DNA of 64,000 nt, taken from the NCBI RefSeq assembly GCF_963678635.1, contig NC_087066.1:61556054-61620053 (forward strand), given 5' to 3'. This document shows positions 1 through 10,772 of this stretch, one piece after another; within the stretch, counting starts at the first letter, position 1; every line of letters begins with the position of its first letter. This stretch comes from Symsagittifera roscoffensis. Taxonomy: Eukaryota; Xenacoelomorpha; Acoela; Convolutidae. A model generated the notes under the pieces. That model saw only the letters and a program-made list of their open reading frames with translations. It did not search any database and was not told the origin of the DNA. The position numbers and the translations under genes were made by a program.

Positions 1-470
1 ACCGAAGGAAAGACATACTTTCTGTTCACACAAAATCTTGTTAAAAATAAAACTAACCCACACGTACAGTTATTATGAACTTAAACAAAGACACTACATC
101 ATACATAGTTCTGCATTCCGTAACCCACACCATCGGTTTATGTTTATGAACTCAAAATACACATCACCTTTTTCCTTAATTTTCACATACTGCATCAAAT
201 CAATAACTTGCAAGGCATCCTCAGAAATTACGATTCTATTCGACAGATGTAAGTATTTTGCCCACTGACTACCACTTTCCCAGTAGACGACGCACGACCC
301 ATCATCATTGCCCAAGAATATATACAGCCAATTGAAGTAGCCCTACAAGAAAATATCCACCGCACTAAATTTAATCACAACTTTAATGACCTTATTCAAA
401 ATACTAACCATGAATTTTCAGTTACCACCAAAGAACTAGATATCGTAATTCGCACGCTTGCTAAGTTTTA
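1..470 (+). pseudogene. Decayed 3' part of retroelement ORF C (copy L)
   Basis: The translation carries blocks conserved with the C-terminal third of ORF C in copies P and M: HTY.YY, PHHRF.F.NSKYTSPF, FTYCIK, then after a frame change near 265, YIQPIEV and NHNFNDLIQNTNHEF. Function is unknown. The reading frame is broken at least once (stop at 266-268) and the 5' part lies outside the window. Its value is comparative: it shows that ORF C is an ancestral part of the element and not something only copies P and M share. Confidence 0.75.
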
Positions 471-1471
471 GTTTCATCCGACGCCATTAAAACTAATTTC
501 CCCATGGAATTTTCCCTGAACCTGACCCCTCGTAAAAATAAATTTTATTATTATCACTAAAACAAAACAATAAGACACTCATCAGTCTTACACGTGTGTT
601 TGACATTTCTTTCTAGATTTCACCAGGCACTCATCTAAAAGAAAAACAAAAACAAAAATAAAAATTTCTTCTTCAATTTTAGAATTTTATCTTTGATCTG
701 TTTTTGATAAAATCTGTTTTGATAAGAGGACACAACCAAAAACAAAAAAGAAAAACACCTGATAAAATAGAACAAAAAATTGAACACAAAAAGAGACTCT
801 GATCAAAGAGACGGTAAAATTATACTCCCTTCTGGCCTCACCCACAAGAACTACGTCGCTCGAAGTACATGCGCTCATCATGTGCTACGTCCCTGTTCCT
901 CAATTTTTGCTAAAACTGGCTCCAGGGTGAGCAACTCTTTGAATAACCGAAATTAAATAAAAACCTTTTTTCGAAAACAACTAATATATATATCGCAATT
1001 AAAACTGATCTCACTAACAAGATGTAGATTAAAAAAAAGATATGTAAAAAACTTCTTAGAGCAAACGGAACGAGCAGCAAAGGAGATGAAAACTCGATGA
1101 CATTTCAACTCTCGAATGGCAAATCTATTTGTTTGTTGCCGAGTCACAACCCTCACAGGATTTAAAGTATGGACCAAACATTGCAATAAAGGAGAACAAT
1201 GGCCAACTCAATGTTGACTTCTCATACGGATCCTAGTCACTTGGCGCTTCACACAAAAGAAGCCAAACTCCATCTTTCACGTTGTCCCACTCTAGCTTAA
1301 CGAAATCAACACATCATTGCAGAGATCTGAAATTTTGACACGATCAACCCAACACGATCTAGCATTTATGAGAACTACTTCTGAAACACGAACACTTTCC
1401 CCCTTCTCTCTTTAAAATCATCTACTCCAAAACACGGACAACTGTCTCTCCCTCTTCTCTCACGTCTTACA

Positions 1472-1588
1472 CCTATCCGGCCGAAAATAAGATCGACGAA
1501 CAGACGGTGTACGAACAGACGGTGACGAACAGACGGTGTACCTTATTTGAAAGTACTCTATGAGTGAGCCACCCCGGACATAAACTCA
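1472..1588 (+). repeat. LTR end of copy L, with a triplicated 14-bp motif
   Basis: The end of the LTR matches the P LTRs from ATCCGGCC through the terminal CTCA. Between 1492 and 1541 the motif acgaacagacggtg occurs three times in tandem, whereas copy P has one (acgagcagacggtg). The LTR start could not be placed because the upstream part is too diverged. Confidence 0.65.
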
Positions 1589-2282
1589 ATTGGTTAAATT
1601 AGCCACACAACCAGAAATAAACGTTTTAGTTCTATTCAACCAGAATTATCCGTCGAACTTTCTATTTCACAAGCTCGATTTTTTAAGGTTTCTCTAAGGG
1701 TTCTGTGACGTGATACCAGATATGTCATAAATTTTCATGTAAGATTATCTTCGTCAGAAATGTTTCTCGAATAAGCTTATCTTTTTAGAAATTTGGCCAA
1801 CTGACCAATATGTCATAGATTTTCAGATAAAAATATCATTGTCATTCAAAATTCTCAAAGGATCTTTTTTAGGGATTTTGGCCAGGTGACCATTCAAAGG
1901 GTTTATTAAGTAATTTTTCTCTGACATCCTTCACTAATCAGACTTTTTTTTCTGAAGGCGCCTATGGGGCCAATATACAGATATTTTTTGAACATCTAGA
2001 AAAAAATTTTGATTGAATAAATACAAGGCTGATAAAATTTTTGAGAATTTTTTGAAAACTCTTGTAAAAGGGACACTTGTAAAAACTTGTTTTTGCTGGC
2101 CCAAAATTCACACAAGTAGTGTGTATAAATTGCTCAACTCATCAATTTGAACAGATGAAAGCATATTTTTTTGAAGGTATAATGGAATATGCAGGTTTTC
2201 TTGAAAAAAAGTAGACAATTTTACGTCGTTTGAAAAAGTATTTATATATGATATTATAAACGTGCTAAAAGTTGTAATCATT
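1589..2282. other. Noncoding, AT-rich, no gene seen
   Basis: No ORF with coding character. The phrase atatgtcat.gattttca recurs at about 1722 and 1809, and 1959-1975 (aaggcgcctatggggcc) resembles the inner part of the dispersed repeat at 43180, so this is probably old transposon debris. Confidence 0.5.
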
Positions 2283-2530
2283 ATTCGCATCCAGTGATAA
2301 TAATTGATTTCATTTTGTTTTGATTGGCAGCCTTTCTAGCATTTTAATTAGTTATAATCAACTTTTATTCCATCTGTTTTTTTCATACGCTTCTAATCGA
2401 ATATGATCGACTTATGTTGATCCTTTTCTCATGTTTTTGCCAAGGAATATCCATTTTAATCGATTATAATTACTTTCGATCATTTACAAACTTTTGCCCA
2501 TAATGATTTATGATTTTAACACTTGATTTG
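2283..2530 (+). repeat. AT-rich TTATAATCGATT element, degraded copy
   Basis: Begins attcgcatccagtgataataattgatt, which aligns with the left terminus of the element at 44191 (cccgcatccaagtt...taatcgattt). The interior repeats phrases such as taatcgattataatta. The right end is not clear. Confidence 0.45.
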
Positions 2531-2923
2531 AGCTCTTCATAATTTAAGCTAACCGAATAGTTTGGCTAAAAAGAAATCAACATATTAGTTTAGCAATTTT
2601 CAAATCAAAACATTAAAAGTTTCTTCTCCATTTATGGTGGATTGAATGTTTTTTTTTATGATGCGCACTTAGTTCAGCTTTTTTTAATTAAACTTTGAGC
2701 TCAATGTTTAGTTTGATGGTTTATCTGGTTGAAATGTTTCTCAACAACCGCTGAAATCTTTCAAGAAATAATATGTAAGAATCTCTAAAACTTTTTGTTT
2801 CGTGATAATGAAATGAACCAAAAGGCGAAAAAAGATCTCTCATTCGAAGATTTATGTATTGAAATCATTTTGTTCAATTAAAAGATAGCTTTTGTTGTGA
2901 TAACATTCCGTCGAAATAAGCTA

Positions 2924-3238
2924 CCCGTGTTGACCAAAAATGCTTATCCTACAATTTCTATATATGAAAAAATGCTTGTCCTATAAGTTCCTACAGTTTC
3001 ATAGACTCAGAAAAGAGTATAAAAACTCTAGGATAAGCATTTTTTTATAAATGGAAATTGTAGGATAAAAAATTGTTCATATATAGAAAGAGTAGGATAA
3101 GCATTTTTTCATAAATGGAAATTGTAGGATAAGCATTTTATCATATATGGAAATTGTTAGATGAGCATTTTTTAATATATTGAAATTGTACGACAAGCAT
3201 TTTTTCATATATGGAAATTGTAATACAAGCATTTTTTG
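2924..3238 (+). repeat. Truncated CCCGTGTTGACC element with about 33-bp tandem repeats
   Basis: Starts after TA at 2922-2923 with CCCGTGTTGACCAAAAATGC, the same terminus as the element at 12349. Near 2936-2995 the unit lies in one orientation (aaaatgcttatcctacaattt); from about 3028 to 3237 about six diverged units run the other way (aggataagcattttttcata...ggaaattgt), so the whole folds back on itself. The expected right terminus is missing. Confidence 0.65.
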
Positions 3239-4237
3239 AAAACTCAAATGAGGTTCAATTAGCGTTTAAACTTACCCCATAAGACGTGCAATCTCTGAAC
3301 AGAGAAGAGAACCAACAGAAAAATCAGAGGGTTTTAGAGGTTGGAACCTCAAACTCTTCATTATCTGTAGGCGAATCTCCTCAACTCTTGAGAGAGCAAT
3401 AATTTCCTAAGCCTACTCCTAGATGAACCAAAACCATAAGGGAGGAGTTGTCTCAAACGCCAAAAAACCTGTTTTCCTGATGGAAACCTTCTCCAAGCAT
3501 ACATACTCCAGTTGTGATCCACAAGTTCAAGCAAGTTCTGTCTTCAGCATAAGTTATTTCCTATAAAAAACAAATATTTACACGTGCGAGAAAACAGAAA
3601 ATATTCAACACATACGTAAATAATGTTCATTGATATGATTTCTGGTCAAAATTCAGAACTTCTACACGAATGCGAAAAATCAATTTTTAAGGCCACCATT
3701 GCTTTGAAATCTAGGCTAGTTTTATGTTGTTTTCCAGGCGATTTTTTCTGTTTTACTTGACCACATTTTGAACCGTCCCCCACTTTAGAGAAGCACGTTA
3801 GCCAAACTGATGTTTGAAAAACTCAATGTTGGTGTAACCTCATAGTGTAAGATCAGTTGAAATAATTTTTTCAAATTTTTCAAACCTAAAATGGTTTTCT
3901 AAGGTAATTCAAAAATTACCTGAAAGATTGTGATCATCTAAAACTTTTGGCGCTATAAACACTTGTTTGTAGATAAATACATGATATCTACAAAAAAAAT
4001 CTCCCCCTATAAAAAAAAGCAAAAATAAATCTTCCATTTTCTTCGAAATTCTGATCATGCTTAAATTAAGAACATATTAACATTAAGAATGGCGAGATGT
4101 GCTCTAATAAAGTTAGTTTAGCAGAGAAATTGACTTTATAAGAAAACGGCAAATAAGTGTTCGAAGAGTCTGAAACGATTCTTCCAAAAGGCAATGTATA
4201 ATTGCAAAGAAGTGAAGTTGGACAAATTCAGACGCGG
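3239..4237. other. No gene recognised
   Basis: The block 3290-3560 is less AT-rich than its surroundings. On the - strand it opens after an acceptor-like ttttttatag near 3560 for about 35 codons, too short and featureless to call an exon. The rest is AT-rich noncoding. Confidence 0.4.
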
Positions 4238-4540
4238 ATTGAACTGGAGGTCAATAGAGCGGTGGGCGGAAGCCTCTTCCCTCTCAGGGTTTTGACCCCC
4301 CATCCCCCTCCCTTTCTACCCAAAGGCTTTCCCTATTGTACTAATTTCAGACCTCCATTTTTGGTTGATCGACTGTAAAAATTTTCTGAAGATGCCTTTG
4401 GCGCTATTATATAGTATTTTTGGGGGAAGAGCGCGCGCCAAAAAACGCAATTTTTTGGTCAGACTTTTTCAAAAAGTGACTAGAACGCCTTTTTCGGCCT
4501 GTTTTTCAAAAGTTAGATGGCGGTGAAGAAAATTTGGTCA
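4238..4540 (+). repeat. Dispersed repeat R1, copy 1
   Basis: Contains ggcggaagcctcttccctct, ttgacccccc, a run ending tttggcgc, and gggggaagagcgcgcgccaaaaa. The same string of blocks occurs inverted at 7555-7800 and in part at 43060-43220 and 43255-43640. No coding capacity; probably a non-autonomous DNA transposon. Confidence 0.55.
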
Positions 4541-5005
4541 AAGTTGGGCCTATATAGGGATTTGGTTGAGCTCAGATAATCAATTTGCTATCGACCTAAA
4601 ATTCGCATCTGACTAAAAAACTACTTCTTATAATTTAGAAACAAAAATTGCCAAGTGAAGTTGCTGCAGATGTTTGTTTCTAATAAAAACGTCTACTTTC
4701 AAGGTCACACAGTATAAAAGTAATATAAATGCTTCACACAGTTTGGATGGCTAACAATCTTATCAATGTTTTTGTCTGACTTGATGAATTTTGGTGCTGA
4801 TCCAATAACAAGAGGTACTGTAGGCTGACTAAAGTGAAGCGTCTCAAGGGTACCGCCTAGTGTTTTTCTGAATAGTTATTGTTTTTGTCAGTAATCTCAA
4901 AGTACGGTATATTTCGAGCATCAATTCTGAATGATTCAAAAATGGTTCGGTGCGGCAACATTTTCCAATACATTGAATATAGTTTTGATGAGTCACAGGC
5001 GGCAA

Positions 5006-5198
5006 TCAAGAAGATGGGTTGTTTGCTGGAGTCTCGGATTTTTGTGGTGTTCGCGCAACTGCGGCTGTTACTGCTGCTGTCACTGCAAGCAACTGTGCAA
5101 TCTTCTCCCTCAGGTGTTGTCTGTACATATGGATGCATATGGCATAATAGGTGGCATAGGCCACGTTGAAGATGAGAAACGCAATTGGGAACAAATAC
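5006..5198 (-). CDS. 3' exon of a Cys-loop ligand-gated ion channel (TM4 and C-tail)
   Basis: On the - strand the sequence opens after an acceptor (ctgtttag at 5206-5199) and reads YLFPIAFLIFNVAYATYY, then a charged tail and an Ala/Val-rich C terminus, stopping at 5006. The FP.AFLIFN..Y signature is characteristic of the fourth transmembrane helix of GABA/glycine/GluCl-type pentameric channels, whose genes often place an intron just before this helix. The usual Trp after the Tyr is Ala here. The remaining exons (ligand-binding domain, TM1-3) should lie at higher coordinates on the same strand, but none was recognised; the next kilobase holds a retrotransposon remnant. Either introns are long or this exon is orphaned. 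Family assignment rests on one helix only. Confidence 0.55.
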
Positions 5199-5283
5199 CT
5201 AAACAGCCAACACCTTTTTTTTACTTTCTAAAGTCAAAGACAAACGCAGCATCTTTCTTCTTGTTTTTGAGAAAACTAGTACG

Positions 5284-5823
5284 TTGGCTGGAAAATTCGG
5301 AAATGCTATACCAATTAGCAACATTGAAGAGCAAAACGAAGTAACCAAAAACGTCATTTGCCAAATTCAAATAGTGCCCACGCCGGAAAACCCTGATATC
5401 ACCGCGGCCACATCTCAACAAGAACCACCGCAAGTTATTTCCCTGTCATCCTTCGTAGAATGTGTGGAGATCCAATTGGACTCACAAACACCAGAATTCA
5501 CCCAAGCTTGAAGTCAACAAAAAGACGAGGTACTAAAAAGCCCAGTCCAAACAATCTACCAGAAAGAATCGCCACCACTACCTGCTCAACAAGAAAGGGC
5601 AATCAGTTCACGTTATGTCATCGATACACCTCCACAAACGACTACCCCTGATGCTGACTTCTTAAAAAGTTTCGATTCGGCTATGAATATTCTGAAGGAA
5701 ATTTCACCTATAAAGAATTCGATGACGTTTCAAAGGGAGTGTCAAACAAGCAACAATCAACCATCGTCTAGGAACGCTGTGAAAAATCTTCAGAAAACAC
5801 CAACCGAGGATCCCGAAAAATAA
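5284..5823 (+). pseudogene. C-terminal ORF remnant of an LTR retrotransposon
   Basis: One frame runs about 180 codons with a single stop (TGA at 5509-5511) and ends in TAA at 5821-5823. It is rich in Pro, Gln, Ser and Thr and contains no enzymatic motif I recognise. The call comes from position: the stop is followed 16 bases later by a polypurine tract and then a sequence with LTR termini, the usual layout of the 3' end of a retrotransposon. The 5' part of the element is absent. It is unrelated in sequence to the giant element elsewhere in the window. Confidence 0.5.
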
Positions 5824-5839
5824 ATTTATTTTTCGTTTC

Positions 5840-5852
5840 AAAAAAGGGGGAG
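5840..5852 (+). promoter_or_regulatory. Polypurine tract (plus-strand primer)
   Basis: The run aaaaaagggggag abuts the TGTTAT start of the putative LTR directly. A/G tracts at this place prime plus-strand synthesis in LTR elements. Confidence 0.6.
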
Positions 5853-6202
5853 TGTTATCCATTGGATAGAATAAGAAAACCTATTAAAAGGAAGATACGC
5901 TACGTGTATTAAAACATGAAACATAGTAGTATATTTATATAATCTCTTGGCGCTACTTAACCAGTTGGTATATCTACATAAATTATAGAAGTCTGTTATA
6001 ATACGTTATTATTAAAACCTAACATGTTATGTACTAGTTATTATGAGTTTCTGACACTCGCATGCTTTCGAGGTCAGATCCAAAAAGAAAGCAGATTCTC
6101 GTTAAACAGAATGAATTTAAGTTGATCTACTTCTTCTTATTTCGTACGCAACTTAGAATCTCAATCCAGACTATACTGCATAGACAAACCGTGGGTATAA
6201 CA
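5853..6202 (+). repeat. Putative 3' LTR (TGTTAT...ATAACA), 350 bp
   Basis: Starts TGTTATCC after the polypurine tract and ends GGGTATAACA, giving short terminal inverted repeats TGTTAT/ATAACA. A TATA-like tatttatataatc lies near 5930. The partner LTR was not found, so the right boundary rests only on the terminal inverted match. Confidence 0.5.
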
Positions 6203-6909
6203 TGGTCCCTCCATGATGCACATATAATCTTATATCTATAGTCATTCAAGCTGCAATTTTGATATTCAGAGTAAAGAAGATTACTTCAGATTCTTTTACA
6301 AAAAATTGGAGGTGATCTGCTTTATGAATGACATGTTGAAAAAACTTTAAAATGCTGGCTTTGGATTGCTGGACTATTAGTCGATGTCGTAGAACAATAT
6401 CAGGGGAGAATGCCCTGTATGCAGACGTGTTCGAGTTCTTGAGAAAAGCTCACAGCTTCCCAACCAGCTCGCCCACTGAACCGGCCGCGGAGCTCAATAA
6501 CCATCAACATTTCCGACATTTTGTTTCACCATTCCAATTTTTTTTGCGATTTTATTCCATTTCAGATTTTAAAGGATGCATCTTATGCATAAAACCAACA
6601 GGGCCGGTGCCCAATGGATGTAAGAGGCTGTCATGGGTCAAAGCTCGCGTATTAAATCGAAAACGGTTGCGCGAGGTACTTGGTTTGACCAAAAATTTGC
6701 GATCGCTTTGGGGTTTTATTCACCACGGTTGCACAAAGGCCCGAATGCAGCAATTTAAACCCGGCTGAGTTAAAACACAGTTCCAGAAACTAGCGACATA
6801 AGCGCATAAAATATATTTTTTTCTCTAGAATCTTCGGCTCACAAAACTGTAAAACAAATGCAAATTGTAAAACCATTCAGTATTCAAGTCTTTTTTGAAG
6901 TCAGCTAGA
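6203..6909. other. No supported gene
   Basis: An open frame at 6352-6768 (138 codons) has no recognisable motif and no splice or promoter context, so it is not annotated. 6360-6770 is somewhat less AT-rich than average. Confidence 0.4.
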
Positions 6910-7189
6910 TAGAACCAGCTCATAACATTAATTTTGTATATCTAATTATATTCTAAAGTATCACTGTAAAATACTTAGAACCAATTAATAAAAATCATAA
7001 CTAAAACTGAATTTACTAAAAGGTGCAGGTATATATATATATATATAGAATTTATATGCAAAATTATAATCGGTATTAGATTAAGAAGTTGCACGAATAT
7101 ATCCGGCCAAAAACAAGATAGCGTAACGGAGACACGGTGTACCTTATCCGAAATTACTTTATGAGAAAACAACCCCTGACTTAAACTCA
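6910..7189 (+). mobile_element. Degraded solo LTR of the giant retroelement family
   Basis: The left end tagaaccagctcataac aligns with the P LTR start tggaacctgatctaaac. The right part gtattagattaagaagttgcac...ATCCGGCC...CTTAAACTCA aligns with the LTR end. It is flanked by taga at 6906-6909 and 7190-7193, a 4-bp target duplication of the same size as that of copy P. The terminal TG has become TA, an ATATAT run has grown at 7031-7046, and overall length is 280 bp against 410, so it is old. No internal region adjoins it, as expected after LTR-LTR recombination. Confidence 0.75.
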
Positions 7190-7193
7190 TAGA

Positions 7194-7554
7194 TGATTTA
7201 CCTTTACTGATCTTAGTTCCAACGTCAAAGACAATTTGTTAGGGGGATAACCAAAAGATCAACTCCAGAACACAATCGAATTTTGTGTAATCGAATCAAT
7301 ACAAGAAACACTGGAAAATAATCAAGTTAAAAAAAATAATTAAAATAAAGCAACAATCATTAAAATAACAAGACACAATTTTGTGCTTAATGTCAGTTAA
7401 GACGTTTTTTTGGTAAAAAATTTAACAAAAGATGGATGGCCGCAGATAAACCAGCACAATCATCCTCTCTTAAGTTTTATATTAATTGTCGAAACCATTT
7501 ATTCTAAATCAAATTAATTTGGTTGATACAATGTCGTGCGCAGAAATTTTTCTA
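7194..7554. other. AT-rich noncoding, nothing recognised
   Basis: No ORF, repeat unit or RNA-like structure stood out. Confidence 0.4.
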
Positions 7555-7800
7555 AGGGGGTGGGGTGGATTAAAGTCGACTAATTTGATTTTGCAAAGAC
7601 AATTTTTTGAGGAAAAAAATTTTTAGCACTTTTTAAAAAAACGACCAAAAGATGCTTTTTCGGCGCGCGTTCCCCCATTAAAATTAATTCAATTGGCGCC
7701 GAAAACTTCATTAATAGTTTTTTGAGGTTTGCCAGCCAAAAAACTAAAAAATGATGCAAATTTATACCAAAAGGGTTACCCTTCGGCAACCAGAACTGAG
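7555..7800 (-). repeat. Dispersed repeat R1, inverted copy
   Basis: Reverse-complement match to 4380-4540: on the - strand it reads attttaatgggggaacgcgcg, gaaaaagcatcttttggtcg and tttttaaaaagtgct in the same order as gggggaagagcgcgcgcc, ttttttggtcag and tttcaaaaagtgact at copy 1. Confidence 0.55.
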
Positions 7801-7814
7801 GGGGGGGGGGGGGG
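7801..7814. repeat. G homopolymer tract
   Basis: About 14 consecutive G then tggtggg. One of several homopolymer C/G tracts in this window. Confidence 0.7.
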
Positions 7815-8104
7815 TGGTGGGCTGTCGCTGCTGGGTTAATATCAAAGATCTAACTGGGTTGATATCGCAGCATGGTATAGGTACAGAGTACCTTTCAAAA
7901 AACCGCTTATTCTTCCCGCTTTTGAGATATACAAACTGGGCTTTGAGTTGTCCGGAAATGACGCAAAAAGGCGTTACGTGACTTAATTATGGAAAAAAAA
8001 ACGTAACAAATGCGGAGGCGGGCGTTCGAACGTGTCGTTGGCCGCTTTGATTGTTACCCAACTTGATAAAGCATCTTTTCCTAGATATTCATGCATCACA
8101 ACGT

Positions 8105-9400
8105 TCAATCGCGACGTGAGGTCTTGGATACCCACACTATGTTTTCAACCTTCAGTGGTGAATATGTTTCATTGCATTTGGGGCATTTAATTAGTGAAGG
8201 AGGGACTGTCCTCAATATTTTCCACAGGTGGCTCATCGTCTTTTGAACTTGTGTTAATTTATGGTTTGTCAGTGGCATTTTGTCTTCAACTACTACTAAT
8301 GGATGGATGTTGATTGGTCGTTAAAAGAGAAAAGGATTTGGCGCCAGTAGTTTTTCTTTACTGGGCTATTTGTTGCAATCGTCAAATGTCTCGAGTCAGT
8401 ATCATCTTTATTTGGCTAAAAATTTTAAAAAAAAAGTCATGTAAGAGCTTTTGTGATCCAGTAAATATAGGATTATTTCTTTGATATCTGAACTTAATGC
8501 TCCCAAGCCCACCGAATTGAGGGCCGTATGCAGGATTAAACAATCAATGGTTGTTTTTTTTTTTCGTTGCAGCTTGATTGAGCAGGTTCCTAAACGAACC
8601 AATTTTTGGCGTCCTATTGTTCTTTGGAGGCCCTACCAAAAGTTTTGTGTTGTCGCTGCCGAGCGTTTTAAGTGTTTCTCGTCTAGCTTAGAACCAATTT
8701 TTTGATTGATCAATTAATCAGTGGTGAGATCAAGAAATTTTTCGAAAAGAACAGCTCGATTTGCTAGATAGGGTAAATATTCCATTAACACTGTTCAGTT
8801 TCTGATTTTTGTTTAATTTGGCAATTGCCAAAGATCTACTCTAGCTTTGCTGAGGTGAGAAAAAATGTTTTTTGAAGGATGTTCTATAAGTAATAGTGCC
8901 CAGACGGGCTGCTCATTGTCTGCTTTATGTTGTACACATAAATCTGTGATGAGCAGTTGAGAAATGAGTTTTTTGTAGCCCAATGACGGTGTAGCGCTGC
9001 TGAACGAAGGGTTTGACACTTCCTTGTCATTTATGCCTTCAAACATGCAAACCTGGTGCGCTTGCTATAGATACAGTTTGACAGATGGATGAGCTACTAT
9101 TGCAATCAGCTGCTGAAGTAGTTGATATTCCCTTCTTTGAGCAATATCAAGTTTACTGCGAGACCAAAACTTTTCTTTTTGGTTCAGGAATCTGTTGTCT
9201 TGATTCTTTTTGTTCTTTGCGTCGAGCCGTCACTTCTGTGGCAGATGTTTGATAGCTTTACTAAAAAAGTCTCGCTATGCTTTTTTGACGATACAATTTT
9301 GCGCACGTTCTATAACTTCGTTAGTTGAAGGTCGTTGTTGATGTCGAAATTAGCCGTTGTAGTCTTTGTTTGCAGCAACTTTTAGCAGAACTTTTTTTCA
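8105..9400 (-). pseudogene. Decayed coding-like segment, - strand; possible transposase relic
   Basis: Several short open stretches on the - strand have protein-like composition and follow one another with frame changes: around 9340-9280, around 9220-9075, 9046-8813, 8602-8408 and 8278-8105. The last (57 codons) carries a Cys-X2-Cys pair (KCPKCNETYS) after WKILRTVPPSL, a layout that resembles the zinc-ribbon region of some Tnp2-like (CACTA/Plavaka) transposases. That similarity is impressionistic. No catalytic triad was found and all frames are broken, so at most this is an old mobile-element fragment. Confidence 0.25.
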
Positions 9401-10689
9401 GAATAAAAAACGATTAAGCAATCAAAGTTCTCTCCTCTTCCACGTTTGACTGAAATGTCACTTATTCACTGGTTCGACAATTTTGGTTATGTATGGAAAA
9501 AAATACAGTAATGTTCATTATGCACACTTTTCAATTCTGCACGATCTTTTCTTAGCTCACTATCATAGTTTGATAAAGGCTTAATTAATAAAATTGATTC
9601 GGTACTACATTTGGACGCATCAAAATGAACAATTTCTGTGTTCAAAACCAAGGTCTACATTAAAAAGTACAAAAATCATACAAAAAAACTCAAATGCTCC
9701 TTCTTAATTGTGGCGACTGTGATCTTTATTTGTTTGCTCCAGATGAAATAATTTATTTAAAGAATTGATCAGTAAGCTTGCGCAGATTTGTGTAAAATGC
9801 ATTGAGTTAGCTTTTGCAGTTTTAAAGAAAAGTGAGAAAAATTAGCGGTTTTTACTGGAATAGTTTACTTGCATCAAAACCCTCTTTTTCCAGCCAGTCA
9901 TCTTAATTTTCAAAATTGAGTGGATTCAGTTTTGACCCTATCCTGAAGAATGACATTATTTTCAGTCATTTTGTTGATCAAAGACTCATGCATATCAGAC
10001 ATGCAATTTAGTTTCTTTTGGTGGGGTAATAACTTCTGGGGGAACTTCTGGGAAAATTCTGGAGCGAAAAATTTGTATGAAAATCAGTATGAAAACTCAG
10101 CTAGAAGCCTTTACAAATCAACACTTCTTCAAAGACTCAGTTTTGTTCTCAAGACCGTGATGAACAAAATTGCTCAAAAAGAAAAACTGAGCACAGGAAT
10201 TTTTTAGGTCTGTTTTCGCGCCTTCGTGGAAACAGAAAAATTCTTCAAAAACTCAACAAAAACTTCGTAAAGACACTGAAACTATTTTTGGTTTTGGTTT
10301 TTTTTTGTTTTTCTATTTATTTTTTGGAGGACTTTGCTGATCATTTTGCCTGAATTTCTTAGGATCAAAAAGCCTAGTTTTAATAGAACTTAAGAGACAT
10401 TTGCTTAGATCTCAATAAGCATTGGCTTGTTATTAGTTTATTAACACCTTCCAATGAATCAATGAATCGGAAAAAAATATGGAAAATACAAGTATGCTGC
10501 CAAGAAAACGAAAACTTTTTGATGAAAGCAAAATTTTGGTTCGTGAGAAAAAGTATCATAGGCTTTTAAAAATCAAACTATTTTTTCAAAGGAACTTTTG
10601 CAATTAAGTGACTTTTAAGAGCTTATGAATCTAAACCTCGCTAGGATTTTCCCACAAATTCAGTGCGTGGAATAAAAAAAACGTGGAGT
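9401..10689. other. Noncoding, AT-rich
   Basis: No supported gene. A frame at 9950-10207 is low-complexity around WWGNNFWGNFW and lacks gene context. Confidence 0.4.
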
Positions 10690-10772
10690 TGGATGTGGAG
10701 TTGTGGCGCATCGGTAGTGATGGTGCCCAGAAATTATATGATTGCGGGTTCAAATCGCACGCGCGTTGCAAT
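10690..10772 (+). repeat. tRNA-like sequence, probable SINE head
   Basis: An A-box-like tggcgcatcgg (10704-10714) and a B-box-like ggttcaaatc (10747-10756) lie at the spacing of an RNA polymerase III internal promoter. The T-arm pairs poorly and no clean anticodon arm forms, so it is more likely a tRNA-derived SINE or tRNA pseudogene than a functional tRNA. Confidence 0.5.

Larger units (their letters stand above)
1..1588 (+). mobile_element. Copy L: 3' end of the giant Ty3/Gypsy retroelement
   Basis: This is the third copy of the element that fills 24563-40471, entering from the left window edge. In order it holds the end of ORF C (1 to about 470), a diverged 3' UTR, and an LTR ending in ACTCA at 1588. 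The 3' UTR shows recognisable blocks, for example the agggtgag.aactct stretch near 925 that matches 39421. The LTR end carries the shared ATCCGGCCGAAAATAAGAT core at about 1474. It is clearly more diverged from copies P and M than they are from each other, so it is an older insertion or another subfamily. Orientation is +. Confidence 0.8.

Noticed and set aside
3028-3237. CRISPR-like array
   Set aside because: Units are contiguous and diverged with no spacers, and the window is animal DNA; it is the interior of a TIR element.
4857-5344. Frames on both strands overlapping the TM4 exon
   Set aside because: Shadows of the channel exon in other frames; only the - strand frame with the FP.AFLIFN signature is meaningful.
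6352-6768. 138-codon frame
   Set aside because: No domain, no splice or promoter context and no second copy; length alone is not enough in 64 kb.
9950-10207. 85-codon frame with WWGNNFWGNFW
   Set aside because: Low-complexity chance frame in AT-rich DNA without context.
10690-10772. Functional tRNA gene
   Set aside because: T-arm has mismatches and no proper anticodon stem forms.
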